64,000 nucleotides of DNA from Allohoeflea poritis (GCF_027889715.1 NZ_JAPJZH010000003.1:62001-126000), one strand, 5' to 3'. Positions 56,117 through 64,000 are shown, numbered from the stretch's first letter. The notes: generated from the letters alone by a model not told the origin. Numbers and translations: made by a program.

Positions 56117-57133
56117 TTGGGTGTTGTCGTTCCGCTCGAGGACAAAAGCAAGAATACCGCGTCGGTGAAGCCGCTGGTCGAACTGACCAAATCCGATATG
56201 GGGATGGTCAACCAGCTGATCCTTGCCAAGGCGGGATCGGACGTCGAAATGATCCCGGAAGTGGCGAACCACCTGATCTCGTCGGGCGGCAAACGGCTGC
56301 GGCCCATGCTGACCCTGGCCGCGGCGAACATGTTCGGCTACCGGGGCGACGGCCACGTCAAACTCGCCACCAGCGTCGAGTTCATGCATACGGCGACACT
56401 GCTGCACGACGATGTCGTCGATGAAAGCGACCTGCGCCGGGGCAAATCCACCGCCCGCATGATCTGGGGAAACCAGGCCAGCGTGCTGGTCGGCGATTTC
56501 CTGCTCGGCCAGGCGTTCAAGATGATGGTCGAGGTCGGCTCGATCGACGCGCTGGACGTGCTTTCCAATGCCGCGTCCATCATTGCCGAGGGCGAGGTCC
56601 TTCAGCTTTCGGTCGCAAAGAACATGGAGACGACGGAAGACGACTATCTCGCCGTCATTCGCGCCAAGACCGCCGCGCTTTTTTCGGCTGCGGCGGAGGT
56701 CGGTCCGATTATCGCCGGCGCGACCAAGGCGGACCGCGATGCCCTGCGCTCCTATGGCACCAATCTGGGCCTTGCCTTCCAGCTTGTCGACGATGTGCTC
56801 GACTATGGCGGCTCGGCGCAGGATCTCGGCAAGAATGTCGGCGACGACTTCCGCGAGGGCAAGATCACGCTGCCGGTCGTGCTTTCCTACCGCCGCGGCA
56901 ATGACGAGGCACGGACCTTCTGGCGGTCGGCCATCGAAAACGGCAACAATGACGATGCGGCGCTGGACAAGGCGCTTTCGCTGATCGCGCAATCGAACGC
57001 GTTGACGGACACGATCGCGCGCGCCGAGCACTATGGCGCGATTGCGCGCGACGCGCTTGCGCCGATGGCGGATACGCCGGCCAAGTCGGCGCTGCTCGAA
57101 GTCATTGATTTCTGCATCAGCCGCGTTAACTGA
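56117..57133 (+). CDS. ispB: Polyprenyl diphosphate synthase (octa/decaprenyl type)
   Basis: A long-chain trans-prenyltransferase that makes the ubiquinone side chain from IPP and FPP. The 338-residue protein has both aspartate-rich motifs: HDDVVDES (98-102) and the second DDVLD (225-229), and GGKRLRPMLTLAAANMFGYR. It starts at a TTG with GAGGAG about 10 nt upstream; the residues that follow (MGVVVPLED) match rhizobial homologues I recall. It precedes a TPR protein and ispE. Confidence 0.94.
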   Translation: MGVVVPLEDKSKNTASVKPLVELTKSDMGMVNQLILAKAGSDVEMIPEVANHLISSGGKRLRPMLTLAAANMFGYRGDGHVKLATSVEFMHTATLLHDDVVDESDLRRGKSTARMIWGNQASVLVGDFLLGQAFKMMVEVGSIDALDVLSNAASIIAEGEVLQLSVAKNMETTEDDYLAVIRAKTAALFSAAAEVGPIIAGATKADRDALRSYGTNLGLAFQLVDDVLDYGGSAQDLGKNVGDDFREGKITLPVVLSYRRGNDEARTFWRSAIENGNNDDAALDKALSLIAQSNALTDTIARAEHYGAIARDALAPMADTPAKSALLEVIDFCISRVN

Positions 57134-57245
57134 CCGAAAACGGTCACTTATCCCGCGTGCTTGCCGCGCAGGCCGAAAAAGGCCATGCTTTGGCCCAAAG
57201 ACAAGGAATCGCTTTTGCTGACAATTGGAGCGGGAACAGGATCAG

Positions 57246-59243
57246 ATGCGGCTTAAATCACTTTCCATGACCGCCAGCGCAGCAGTCATCAGCCTGATGA
57301 TTGCTCTGCCAGCGGCGGCCGAGGGCGAACGCAACGCGGACGACTTCAGAACCGGAACCGTGGACAGCTTCGCCGGCGCAATTCTGGCGGGACGCACGGC
57401 CGAGGCCGATCGCGACACGAAAACCGCCATCGACCTCTACCGCAAGGCGCTCGATTTCGAAGAGGACAATTCCGACATCAAGCAGCGGCTGATGGTCCTT
57501 TACTTCAACAATGGCGATTTCGATGAGGGTGTGGCCCTCGCCGAGGGCCTCAAGGGCGATCCGGTGATCGAGAGCACCGCCCGCCTGGCACTTGGCATCA
57601 ACGCGATCCGGCAGCGCGAATTCAAGAATGCGCAAACGCTGCTGGACTATTCCGGCGTCAGCGATCTGGAGCGCCTGTTGCACGGCCTGCTGCAGTCCTG
57701 GGCCTATTTCGGCGACGGCCAGGGCGAAAAGGCGCAGGAAATCATCGATGCGCTGGAAGGTCCGGAATGGTACGGCATATTCAAGGGTTTTCACAGTGCG
57801 GCCCTGCAGGAGGCGCTCGGCAACAATGAGGATGCACGACGCCTCTATACCGAGGTGATCACCGATCAGAACAGCGCCGGCATGGCGCCGGACACCTATA
57901 TCCGCGCCGCCATGGCGCTGGCCGGCATGGAGGCGCGCGCGGGCGGCAAACAGAAGGCGCTCGACGCGATTGCGACCGGAAGCGCGTTTGCTCCCGGCTA
58001 CGCGCCGCTGAAGACGATGGGCGAGCGCATCGAAGCCGACAACCTTCCGCGCGCCGAAATACGCACTGCGTCCGAAGGCGCGTCGGCGGTCCTCTATACG
58101 ATCGGCAGCGCCCTTAATCGCAGCGGAGCCGAGGATTTCGTTTCCCTGTACCTGAATTTTGCAAAGGTGCTCGATCCGAAGAATGCGGCAACGCTGATCA
58201 TGCTCGGCAGCCTTGCGGAAAACCACGGTCAACCGGAAAGAGCGATCGCGATCTACCAGAGCATTCCGGAGGATTCGCTCCTGCACCGGGAATCAGAGCT
58301 GCAACTCGGCCTGAATCTCGCCGATCTCGGGCGCCTGGACGAAGCGAAGCAGCACCTGGTGAAGCTCATCGAGGACGACCCGTCCGACATGCGCTCCTAT
58401 ATCGCCTATGGCAGCGTGCTTTCGAGTGCCAAGGACTACCGGGCCATGGCGGACAATTACGACCGCGCCGTGCAGGCAATCGGCGTCCTGCCGGACCGTT
58501 CGCACTGGAACATCTTTTATCAGCGCGGCATCGCCTATGAACGGCTGAAGGAATGGGAAAAGGCCGAACCGAACTTCGAGCGGGCGCTGGAACTCTATCC
58601 GAACCAGCCGCAGGTGATGAATTATCTCGGCTATTCCTGGATCGACATGAACATCCATCTTGAAAAGGGTATGGATCTGATCCGGGAGGCGGTGCGGCTG
58701 CGCCCGAATGACGGCTATATCGTCGATTCGCTCGGCTGGGCCTATTACCGCCTCGGCGACTACGAGAACGCCGTGCAGGAACTGGAACGCGCCGTGGAAA
58801 TTCGCCCGGGCGATCCGACCATCAACGACCATCTCGGTGATGCCTACTGGCGTGCCGGCCGGCGCCTCGAGGCCCGCTATCAGTGGGAGCGGTCGCTGAC
58901 CATGGAACCCGAACTCACCGAGATCCCCAAAATCCGGTCAAAGCTGGAAAAGGGACTGCCGGACCTGGCTCCCAAGGCGCCATCCGCCGCCAATACCGAC
59001 GGTGAAAAGAACGATGTCGACGGCTCGATGAAATCCGATGATGAGCCCAAAAAGAGCCAGCTGGACAACGCGCCGCTGAAAACGACGACGGAATACAAGG
59101 TCAAGCCCGGACAGACGCTTTGGACAATTGCCGACGAAGTGCTCGGCGACGGCAATCGATATCGTGAAATCCTTCTGCTCAATCCTTCGCTGAAGGAAGG
59201 TGCCGACGTCATCCATCCGGGACAAATCATCCGGCTGCCGTGA
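57246..59243 (+). CDS. Secreted TPR protein with a C-terminal LysM domain
   Basis: A 665-residue exported protein. A signal peptide (SMTASAAVISLMIALPAAAE) precedes an array of TPR-like helical hairpins from about residue 45 to 570 (FNYLGYSWIDMN-like MNYLGYSWIDMNIHLEKGMD, LGDYENAVQELERAVEIRPG, INDHLGDAYWRAGRRLEARY). After a charged linker comes a single LysM at the end (about 615-664: YKVKPGQTLWTIADEVLGDG, LLNPSLKEGADVIHPGQIIR), a peptidoglycan-binding fold. TPR genes between ispB and ispE are common in this order; the LysM ending would anchor this one to the cell wall. Confidence 0.9.
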   Translation: MRLKSLSMTASAAVISLMIALPAAAEGERNADDFRTGTVDSFAGAILAGRTAEADRDTKTAIDLYRKALDFEEDNSDIKQRLMVLYFNNGDFDEGVALAEGLKGDPVIESTARLALGINAIRQREFKNAQTLLDYSGVSDLERLLHGLLQSWAYFGDGQGEKAQEIIDALEGPEWYGIFKGFHSAALQEALGNNEDARRLYTEVITDQNSAGMAPDTYIRAAMALAGMEARAGGKQKALDAIATGSAFAPGYAPLKTMGERIEADNLPRAEIRTASEGASAVLYTIGSALNRSGAEDFVSLYLNFAKVLDPKNAATLIMLGSLAENHGQPERAIAIYQSIPEDSLLHRESELQLGLNLADLGRLDEAKQHLVKLIEDDPSDMRSYIAYGSVLSSAKDYRAMADNYDRAVQAIGVLPDRSHWNIFYQRGIAYERLKEWEKAEPNFERALELYPNQPQVMNYLGYSWIDMNIHLEKGMDLIREAVRLRPNDGYIVDSLGWAYYRLGDYENAVQELERAVEIRPGDPTINDHLGDAYWRAGRRLEARYQWERSLTMEPELTEIPKIRSKLEKGLPDLAPKAPSAANTDGEKNDVDGSMKSDDEPKKSQLDNAPLKTTTEYKVKPGQTLWTIADEVLGDGNRYREILLLNPSLKEGADVIHPGQIIRLP

Positions 59244-59281
59244 ATTAAAGCAAATCCGGGTTGGATTGGACCTGTAGCGCC

Positions 59282-60175
59282 ATGGACGAGACGGTCGAAA
59301 CCGCGCGGGCGAAGATCAATCTTGCGCTCCATGTCACCGGTCGGCGCGCTGATGGCTATCATCTGATTGAAAGCCTTGTCGCCTTCACCGAGCTCGGCGA
59401 CGTTCTGACATTCCGGACGAGCAACCATGACAGCCTGTCGATCAGCGGTGTCTTTGCCGGCGAACTCGCAGCAAATGAAGATAATCTGGTCTTCAAGGCC
59501 CGAAGCAGCCTGCGCCGGGCGGCCGAGAAACGCGGCCTTCCAGCGCCCCGCACAGCGATAGGTCTTGAGAAGAACCTGCCGGTCGCATCGGGGATCGGCG
59601 GCGGGTCGGCCGATGCGGCGGCCTGCCTGCGCGGGCTCATGCGCCTGTGGGATCTGTCGCCCGACGATATCGATCTTCCGGCCATTGCTGCGGGCCTCGG
59701 CGCCGATGTTCCGATGTGCCTCGTCTCCCGGCCCCTGATTGCGCGCGGTGCGGGCGAGAACATCACAGCCATCGACACACTGCCGGTTTTACCGGTTGTG
59801 TTGGTCAATCCGCTGGAAGCGGTTGCGACTGCGGATGTGTTCGCGGAACTGACCAATAAAAACAACGATGTGCTGGACCTTCCTGACATTTCAGGCGACT
59901 TGAATGGCATCGTTGCAGCGCTCGCGGCCACACGCAACGATCTGCAACTGCCGGCCGCGCATATCGCGCCGGTTGTCGATGAAGTGCTTGCGGCGCTTGG
60001 AGCCTGCCATCCGCTGCTTGCGCGCATGTCGGGTTCCGGCGCGACCTGCTTTGGCATATTCCATGATCCGGTCGAGGCACGGCTTGCGGGCGAATTGCTG
60101 CGCGACAGATATCCGCACTGGTGGGTGCGTTCCACAATGACGGGCGGCACGCCCGGAGCAACAGGAGACGGCTGA
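59282..60175 (+). CDS. ispE: 4-diphosphocytidyl-2-C-methyl-D-erythritol kinase
   Basis: IspE phosphorylates CDP-ME in the MEP pathway. The 297-residue GHMP kinase has AKINLALHVTGRRADGYHLI with the catalytic lysine K11, the glycine-rich loop LPVASGIGGGSADAAACL (about 99-116), LGADVPMCLVSRP with the catalytic aspartate, and SGSGATCFGIF. The ATG at 59282 begins the conserved part. Its stop overlaps the moaB start (TGATG at 60173-60177). Together with dxs and ispH in this window it makes the MEP pathway well represented. Confidence 0.95.
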   Translation: MDETVETARAKINLALHVTGRRADGYHLIESLVAFTELGDVLTFRTSNHDSLSISGVFAGELAANEDNLVFKARSSLRRAAEKRGLPAPRTAIGLEKNLPVASGIGGGSADAAACLRGLMRLWDLSPDDIDLPAIAAGLGADVPMCLVSRPLIARGAGENITAIDTLPVLPVVLVNPLEAVATADVFAELTNKNNDVLDLPDISGDLNGIVAALAATRNDLQLPAAHIAPVVDEVLAALGACHPLLARMSGSGATCFGIFHDPVEARLAGELLRDRYPHWWVRSTMTGGTPGATGDG

Positions 60176-60720
60176 TGTCGAGAATTGACGAATCGCGTCC
60201 GTTCATCCCGGTCAAGATCGCGGTGCTGACGGTATCGGACAGCCGCAGCCTGGAGGACGACAAATCGGGCGCCACACTGGCGGGCCGCATCGAGGACGCC
60301 GGCCACACGCTGGCGACGCGCGATATCGTTACCGACGATGTGGAAAAGATCGCCGCCCGCGTCAGCGGCTGGGCGCAAGATCCTGACATCGATGTCGTCA
60401 TCACCACCGGCGGCACCGGATTTACCGGCCGCGATGTCACGCCGGAAGCCGTCACGCCGCTGTTCGAGAAACAAATGGACGGTTTCTCTGAGGTCTTCCA
60501 CCGCATTTCCTACGACAAGATCGGCACATCAACCATCCAGTCGCGGGCAACGGGCGGCGTCATCAACGCGACCTATGTGTTCGTCCTGCCGGGCTCGCCG
60601 GGCGCCTGCAAGGACGCCTGGGACGGGATCCTCAAGCAGCAGCTCGACTACCGGCACATGCCGTGCAATTTCATCGAGATCATGCCGCGGCTGGACGAGC
60701 ATCTGAAACGCGGCAAATGA
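60175..60720 (+). CDS. moaB: Molybdenum cofactor biosynthesis protein MoaB
   Basis: A 181-residue MoaB/Mog-type protein. The family core is visible: KIAVLTVSDSRSLEDDKSGA, VITTGGTGFTGRDVTPEAV and FRRLSYEKIGTST-like HRISYDKIGTSTIQSRATGG with VLPGSPGACKDAWDG. Members adenylate molybdopterin or bind it; MoaB and Mog are hard to separate by eye. It is translationally coupled to ispE (TGATG), a pairing I recall in Rhizobiales with no obvious pathway link. A clear terminator follows. Confidence 0.92.
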   Translation: MSRIDESRPFIPVKIAVLTVSDSRSLEDDKSGATLAGRIEDAGHTLATRDIVTDDVEKIAARVSGWAQDPDIDVVITTGGTGFTGRDVTPEAVTPLFEKQMDGFSEVFHRISYDKIGTSTIQSRATGGVINATYVFVLPGSPGACKDAWDGILKQQLDYRHMPCNFIEIMPRLDEHLKRGK

Positions 60721-60730
60721 TCGCCGCTAT

Positions 60731-60758
60731 CCGAACCTGCGAGGTTCGGGTACTTTTT
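60731..60758 (+). terminator. Rho-independent terminator after moaB
   Basis: CCGAACCT (60731-60738) pairs perfectly with AGGTTCGG (60742-60749) around a three-base loop, followed by a T-rich stretch with five T residues at 60754-60758. It closes the ispB-TPR-ispE-moaB run before the convergent hydrolase. Confidence 0.88.
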
Positions 60759-60760
60759 CC

Positions 60761-61564
60761 CTAGTCTGCGGAAACCGCCGCGACCGATTTGCGCAGCGAC
60801 GCCTCGAATTCGGCCCGTTCGTAGATGTCATTGTGGCCAGCGCCGTCGATGACGATATCCGCGCGGAGATCGGCCGACGCCTCGCGAACCGGCTTCGAAC
60901 GCGCATCCGGGACGACAATGTCGTGTTCGGCGGTTATGATTGCGACGGGCAGTTTCAGGTCGCGCAGTGTCGCGGCGTTTTCCATGCGATGGCGCAGGAA
61001 CAGGCGCACCGGCAGCCATGGATAATGGGTTGCAGCGAGTTCCTTCAGCGAATCGAAGGGCGTGACAAGGACGAGCCCCTTGAGGGGCCGGTTCGCGGCC
61101 AGATCGACGGCGACCGAGGCGCCGATGCTGAGGCCGACCGCAACCACCCCCGCCTGCCCGCTCAGGTGATCATAAGCAAGGGCGGCGTCCTCAAACAGCG
61201 CGCGCGCCGAGGGCCGGCCGCTGCTTGGCCCATATCCGCGATAGTGCATCGCCGCGATTTCGTATTCCGGAAACATCTGATGCAGCATGGCGGCAAGAGC
61301 GTTGGCGCTCCAGGCGTTGCCGCCAAAGCCGAGCAATATCGGCCGCTCTCCGGCTTCACCGGCTATCGGCGACATGCGCACCAGGACAACCGTTTCTCCG
61401 TCGGGTGTTTTCAATTCGACATTGCTGCTGTTCGGCGGCGCGCCGCCGCCCTGTCCGACAAGGCCGGCCGGGAAAATCAACTGCGTCTGCAGGAAATAGG
61501 CCGCGACGACGATCGCCGCATAAAGGCCGGCCAGCACCATCGCGATCTTGAGCGTCCATATCAA
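60761..61564 (-). CDS. Membrane-anchored alpha/beta hydrolase (Bem46/ABHD13-like)
   Basis: A 267-residue alpha/beta hydrolase with one N-terminal membrane helix (TLKIAMVLAGLYAAIVVAAY) and a catalytic domain: LLGFGGNAWSANALAAMLHQ, the nucleophile elbow GLSIGASVAVDLA, the acid in IITAEHDIVVPD and the histidine in VIDGAGHNDIYERAEF. This is the serine hydrolase pattern of Bem46/ABHD13-like proteins. Its substrate is unknown. It follows the third crotonase gene on the same strand by 3 bp. Confidence 0.9.
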   Translation of the reverse strand: MIWTLKIAMVLAGLYAAIVVAAYFLQTQLIFPAGLVGQGGGAPPNSSNVELKTPDGETVVLVRMSPIAGEAGERPILLGFGGNAWSANALAAMLHQMFPEYEIAAMHYRGYGPSSGRPSARALFEDAALAYDHLSGQAGVVAVGLSIGASVAVDLAANRPLKGLVLVTPFDSLKELAATHYPWLPVRLFLRHRMENAATLRDLKLPVAIITAEHDIVVPDARSKPVREASADLRADIVIDGAGHNDIYERAEFEASLRKSVAAVSAD

Positions 61565-61567
61565 TTT

Positions 61568-62350
61568 TCAGATTTCCTCGAAATTGCCCGACCGGCCCTT
61601 GCCCGAAGAGAAGCGCGATGCCCCTTTCCGCGCCTCCTCTCGCACGGGTTTCTCGCCCTCCATGCCCTCAAGGCGCAGCGCATCACCGACATCCATGCCC
61701 CACTGACGATAGGCGGTCATCCGGTCGGTCCTGAGGCAGGTCTGCGGGAAGCGCGCAAGATCGTTCGCCAGCGCAATCGCTTCCTCCAGCGCTTTTCCAT
61801 CGGCGACGAGCCGATTGGCAAGGCCGAAGGAAAGCGCTTCTTCGGCCGCCACGGGGCGTCCCGTCAGGATCATGTCCATGGCGCGGCTGTGGCCGATCAG
61901 CCGCGGCAGGCGCACATTGCCGCCATCGATGAGCGGCACGCCCCAGCGTCTGCAGAACACGCCGAAGACGGCGCTTTGCGCCGCCACACGCATATCGCAC
62001 CAGAGCGCCAGTTCCAGGCCGCCGGCCACCGCGTGCCCTTCCACCGCGGCAATGACGGGCTTGGACAACAGCCGCCGCGTCGGGCCCATCGGCCCCTCGC
62101 CCACCGGATCATATTCCAGCTCGCCGCCGGAGACGGTGTGAAGATCAAAGCCGGCGCAGAACGTGCCACCGACGCCGTAAAGCACGGCGGACGACTGGCC
62201 GTCGTCCGCCTCGAACGCTTCGAAGGCGGCGCGCAGGAGTCCGGCGGTTTCCGGATCGACCGCGTTGCGCCGTTCGGGCCGGTCGATGGTCACGATCGTG
62301 ACCGGCCCCCTTTGTTCGACCCGGACCTTGTTTCGTGACGCCTCGTCCAT
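61568..62350 (-). CDS. Crotonase family protein lacking the second catalytic glutamate
   Basis: A 260-residue crotonase-fold protein. The first catalytic glutamate is present in HAVAGGLELALWCDMRVAAQ, but where classical enoyl-CoA hydratases have QPEILLG this protein reads GVFCRRWGVPLIDG, so the second glutamate is missing. The oxyanion segment FCAGFDLHTVSG is intact, so it probably binds acyl-CoA and does a related reaction. The ATG at 62350 has GGAG 6 nt upstream; ATGs at 62362 and 62413 are less well placed. Its 5' end faces the SOS-box promoter of the radical SAM gene. Confidence 0.85.
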   Translation of the reverse strand: MDEASRNKVRVEQRGPVTIVTIDRPERRNAVDPETAGLLRAAFEAFEADDGQSSAVLYGVGGTFCAGFDLHTVSGGELEYDPVGEGPMGPTRRLLSKPVIAAVEGHAVAGGLELALWCDMRVAAQSAVFGVFCRRWGVPLIDGGNVRLPRLIGHSRAMDMILTGRPVAAEEALSFGLANRLVADGKALEEAIALANDLARFPQTCLRTDRMTAYRQWGMDVGDALRLEGMEGEKPVREEARKGASRFSSGKGRSGNFEEI

Positions 62351-62452
62351 CGCACACTCCATGATTTCGGCTTCCACCGGCGAGATGCTGGCACCGGCAC
62401 CGAAGGCGGTCAACGTCGGGGCTTGAAACTTCTGTTCACAGGCATCATTTTT

Positions 62453-62467
62453 GTTCTTGATATGTTC
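62453..62467. promoter_or_regulatory. Alphaproteobacterial LexA box GTTC-N7-GTTC
   Basis: GTTC (62453-62456) and GTTC (62464-62467) with exactly seven bases between match the LexA operator of Rhizobiales and other alphaproteobacteria, which is a direct repeat rather than a palindrome. It is about 57 bp before the radical SAM start codon. A further GTTC stands at 62434-62437. It predicts DNA-damage induction. Confidence 0.65.
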
Positions 62468-62523
62468 TCATTCCTTTGTTAGGAATAAATTCACAAACCA
62501 CATGCAGACGGAAGGCTGTTTCC

Positions 62524-63681
62524 ATGAGCGAACTGGAGCATTTCAGGCAGAACGCGCTCGATCCCGCAAACCGGGCCGATGTCGCCGACGCACTTGCCGC
62601 CCGATCCGGCATGCGTATCGATATCGACCGCCGCCGCGGACGCGCCGCCGGCATCAATCCGAGCGGCCGCTATGAACAGCAAAGCCGTCATGTCTTTGAC
62701 GATGGCTGGGAGACACTGGAAGACCTTCCGGCCTTCAAGACGGAGGTGCAGGTGGAGCGGCCGCGCACCGTCATTACGCGCAACGAATCGCCGGACATCT
62801 CGTTCGACCGCTCGATCAATCCCTATCGGGGCTGCGAGCATGGCTGCATCTACTGTTTCGCGCGGCCAACCCACGCCTTCATGGGGCTGTCTCCGGGCCT
62901 GGATTTCGAGTCGCGCCTGTTCGCCAAGCCGGACGCGCCGAAACTTCTGGAACGGGAACTTGCCAAACCCGGCTACAAGCCGCGTTACATCGCCATCGGC
63001 ACGAACACCGATCCCTATCAGCCGATCGAGAAGAAATGGCGGATCGTGCGCCAGATCCTGGAGGTGCTGAACGCCTGCAACCATCCGGTCGGCATCGTGA
63101 CGAAATCGGCGACCGTGCTGCGCGATATCGATATCCTGGCGCAGATGGCGGAGAAGGATCTGGTCAAGGTCGCTGTTTCCGTAACCACGCTGGACCGCCA
63201 GCTCGCGCGGACCATGGAGCCCCGCGCCTCGACGCCGGTTCGCAGGCTCGAGGCGATCAAGGGCCTTTCCGAAGCCGGCATTCCCGTGGCCGTCATGGCC
63301 TCGCCGATCATTCCGGGACTGAACGATCACGAGATGGAGCGCATTCTCGATTCGGCAAAGGCCGCCGGCGCCTCTACGGCAAGCTATATTCTGCTGCGCC
63401 TGCCGCTCGAGGTCAGCCCGCTCTTCCGCGACTGGCTGCTGCGCCACTACCCGGACCGCTACCGCCACGTCATGTCGCTGGTGCGCTCCATGCGCGGCGG
63501 CAAGGATTATGACGCCGAGTTCACCAAGCGCATGAAGGGCAGCGGTCCCTATGCCTGGCAACTGGCGCGGCGTTTCGAGATCACCACAAAGAAGCTTGGG
63601 CTGGACAGGAAATGGCGCGCCTTGCGTACCGATCTGTTTACGCCGCCGCACGGCACCGGCGTGCAGCTCAATCTCTTGTAG
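62524..63681 (+). CDS. PA0069 family radical SAM protein (SplB-like)
   Basis: A 385-residue radical SAM protein with the cluster motif CEHGCIYC (C104, C108, C111) near the start of the barrel, INPYRGCEHGCIYCFARPTH, and KSATVLRDIDILAQMAEKDL, PIIPGLNDHEMERI further on. The family is sometimes annotated as a DNA photolyase-like protein because it is distantly related to spore photoproduct lyase; its reaction is unproven as far as I know. It is preceded by a LexA box, which fits a role in DNA damage. An ATG at 62476 upstream is unlikely. Confidence 0.9.
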   Translation: MSELEHFRQNALDPANRADVADALAARSGMRIDIDRRRGRAAGINPSGRYEQQSRHVFDDGWETLEDLPAFKTEVQVERPRTVITRNESPDISFDRSINPYRGCEHGCIYCFARPTHAFMGLSPGLDFESRLFAKPDAPKLLERELAKPGYKPRYIAIGTNTDPYQPIEKKWRIVRQILEVLNACNHPVGIVTKSATVLRDIDILAQMAEKDLVKVAVSVTTLDRQLARTMEPRASTPVRRLEAIKGLSEAGIPVAVMASPIIPGLNDHEMERILDSAKAAGASTASYILLRLPLEVSPLFRDWLLRHYPDRYRHVMSLVRSMRGGKDYDAEFTKRMKGSGPYAWQLARRFEITTKKLGLDRKWRALRTDLFTPPHGTGVQLNLL

Positions 63682-63751
63682 GTCCCTGTTCCGTCATGAC
63701 CGTTCCACCCCGACTGCGTTCATGACGGCGGCTCCCTCCCCCAAGCCGCAT

Positions 63752-63788
63752 CCGGGTTCCCGCCACCGTGCCTTACACGGGAACCCGG
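63752..63788. repeat. Strong intergenic hairpin after the radical SAM gene
   Basis: CCGGGTTCCCG (63752-63762) and CGGGAACCCGG (63778-63788) are perfect 11-bp arms with a 15-base loop. A T-rich trace (TCTTT) follows on the plus strand, so it could be a weak terminator. It is one of two hairpins in this gap. Confidence 0.6.
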
Positions 63789-63804
63789 TCTTTGGGGAGC
63801 AGAC

Positions 63805-63828
63805 GGTCCGGTCTCTGCCGTCCGGACC
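63805..63828. repeat. Second intergenic hairpin before rnhB
   Basis: GGTCCGG (63805-63811) and CCGGACC (63822-63828) form a perfect 7-bp stem with a 10-base loop, 16 bp after the first hairpin. No T-run follows. With the first hairpin it makes a structured stretch of unknown role. Confidence 0.5.
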
Positions 63829-63885
63829 ATGCTCCTTCCCGGAGGGACTTGCAGGGGATCGGGTGGGCGTGCGAGTTTGCCGCAC

Positions 63886-64000
63886 ATGTCTCGCACCCCA
63901 CCTGATTCCCGTTCGCGCAAAGCCCGCGTCAGCACCGAGAATTCACAGCAGACGACACTTTTCGCACTGCCGGAAAACGGCCCCGATTTTTCCCTCGAGC
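63886..64000 (+). CDS. rnhB: Probable ribonuclease HII (partial, N-terminus only)
   Basis: The first 38 residues of a gene that continues past the window. The visible protein has a basic low-complexity start and then TTLFALPENGPDFSLE, which resembles the N-terminal lead-in of rhizobial RNase HII (a TLF-x-PDFS/LE pattern) before its catalytic GxDEAGRGPL motif. No catalytic residue is in the window, so the call is provisional. RNase HII removes ribonucleotides from DNA. The ATG at 63886 is the first after the hairpins. Confidence 0.6.
   Translation, partial: MSRTPPDSRSRKARVSTENSQQTTLFALPENGPDFSLE

Noticed and set aside
60833-62338. 501-codon plus-strand open frame
   Set aside because: Antisense to the membrane hydrolase and the third crotonase; the sequence is low in recognisable domains.
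63694-63935. Short minus-strand frames in the final gap
   Set aside because: They cross the two hairpins and the probable rnhB start and have no motif.

Overview
This 64 kb window looks like chromosomal DNA of an alphaproteobacterium of the order Hyphomicrobiales (Rhizobiales), probably marine or soil-dwelling and close to the Rhizobiaceae/Phyllobacteriaceae. Base composition is high in G+C throughout, apart from a low-GC patch near 25.7-26.5 kb. The gene orders are typical of that order: ctaC-ctaD-ctaB-coxF-ctaG-ctaE-DUF983-surf1-ispH, fabI-phosphatase-aroC-ribB, HDAC-like-xseB-dxs-tlyA-rlmD, and DUF2007-trmN6-sohB-glyQ-glyS facing ispB-TPR-ispE-moaB. The organism assignment rests on remembered synteny and protein families. 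I saw no rRNA, tRNA, CRISPR array, insertion sequence or prophage.

Layout. 1-7.0 kb (minus): aa3 cytochrome c oxidase structural and assembly genes, running into ispH, which is cut by the window edge. 7.4-25.7 kb: mostly housekeeping genes (IalB-like protein, tldD, pdxH, a DnaJ-like protein, fabI, aroC, ribB with a degenerate RibA domain, xseB, dxs, tlyA, rlmD, tsaC) plus an acyl-CoA dehydrogenase/crotonase pair with a LiuR-like operator. 25.7-39.2 kb: a more accessory stretch. It holds a low-GC lipoprotein; a 2-oxoacid:ferredoxin oxidoreductase operon (korC-korA-korB) beside a TetR repressor and a divergent crotonase plus a monooxygenase-like protein; a Tat-exported multicopper oxidase facing a membrane-anchored LuxR-type regulator; an EamA exporter facing a LysR regulator; and a tandem NTF2-like protein facing an HxlR regulator. 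39.3-50.4 kb: D-2-hydroxyacid dehydrogenase, DUF6101, an ABC exporter pair, DUF3775 facing an HPF/RaiA protein, ubiA, a hydrolase facing a LuxR regulator, purD and an HPE1-like secreted protein. 50.4-64 kb: glycyl-tRNA synthetase, a signal-peptide-peptidase family protease, a tRNA methyltransferase, ispB, a TPR-LysM protein, ispE, moaB, a hydrolase, a third crotonase, a radical SAM protein and the start of a probable rnhB.

Cooperation. The first operon builds cytochrome oxidase: subunits I-III, heme O synthesis by CtaB, copper delivery by CtaG and assembly by Surf1. The isoprenoid genes ispH, dxs, ispE, ispB, ubiA and ctaB feed ubiquinone and heme O. The best regulatory reads are a perfect FNR/FixK box (TTGAT-N4-ATCAA) between the DUF3775 and ribosome-hibernation genes, an alphaproteobacterial LexA box (GTTC-N7-GTTC) before the radical SAM gene, and a near-perfect TetR operator between tetR and the crotonase. 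The most system-like cluster is the TetR-controlled korCAB/crotonase region. Its enzyme families are recognisable, but its substrate is not.
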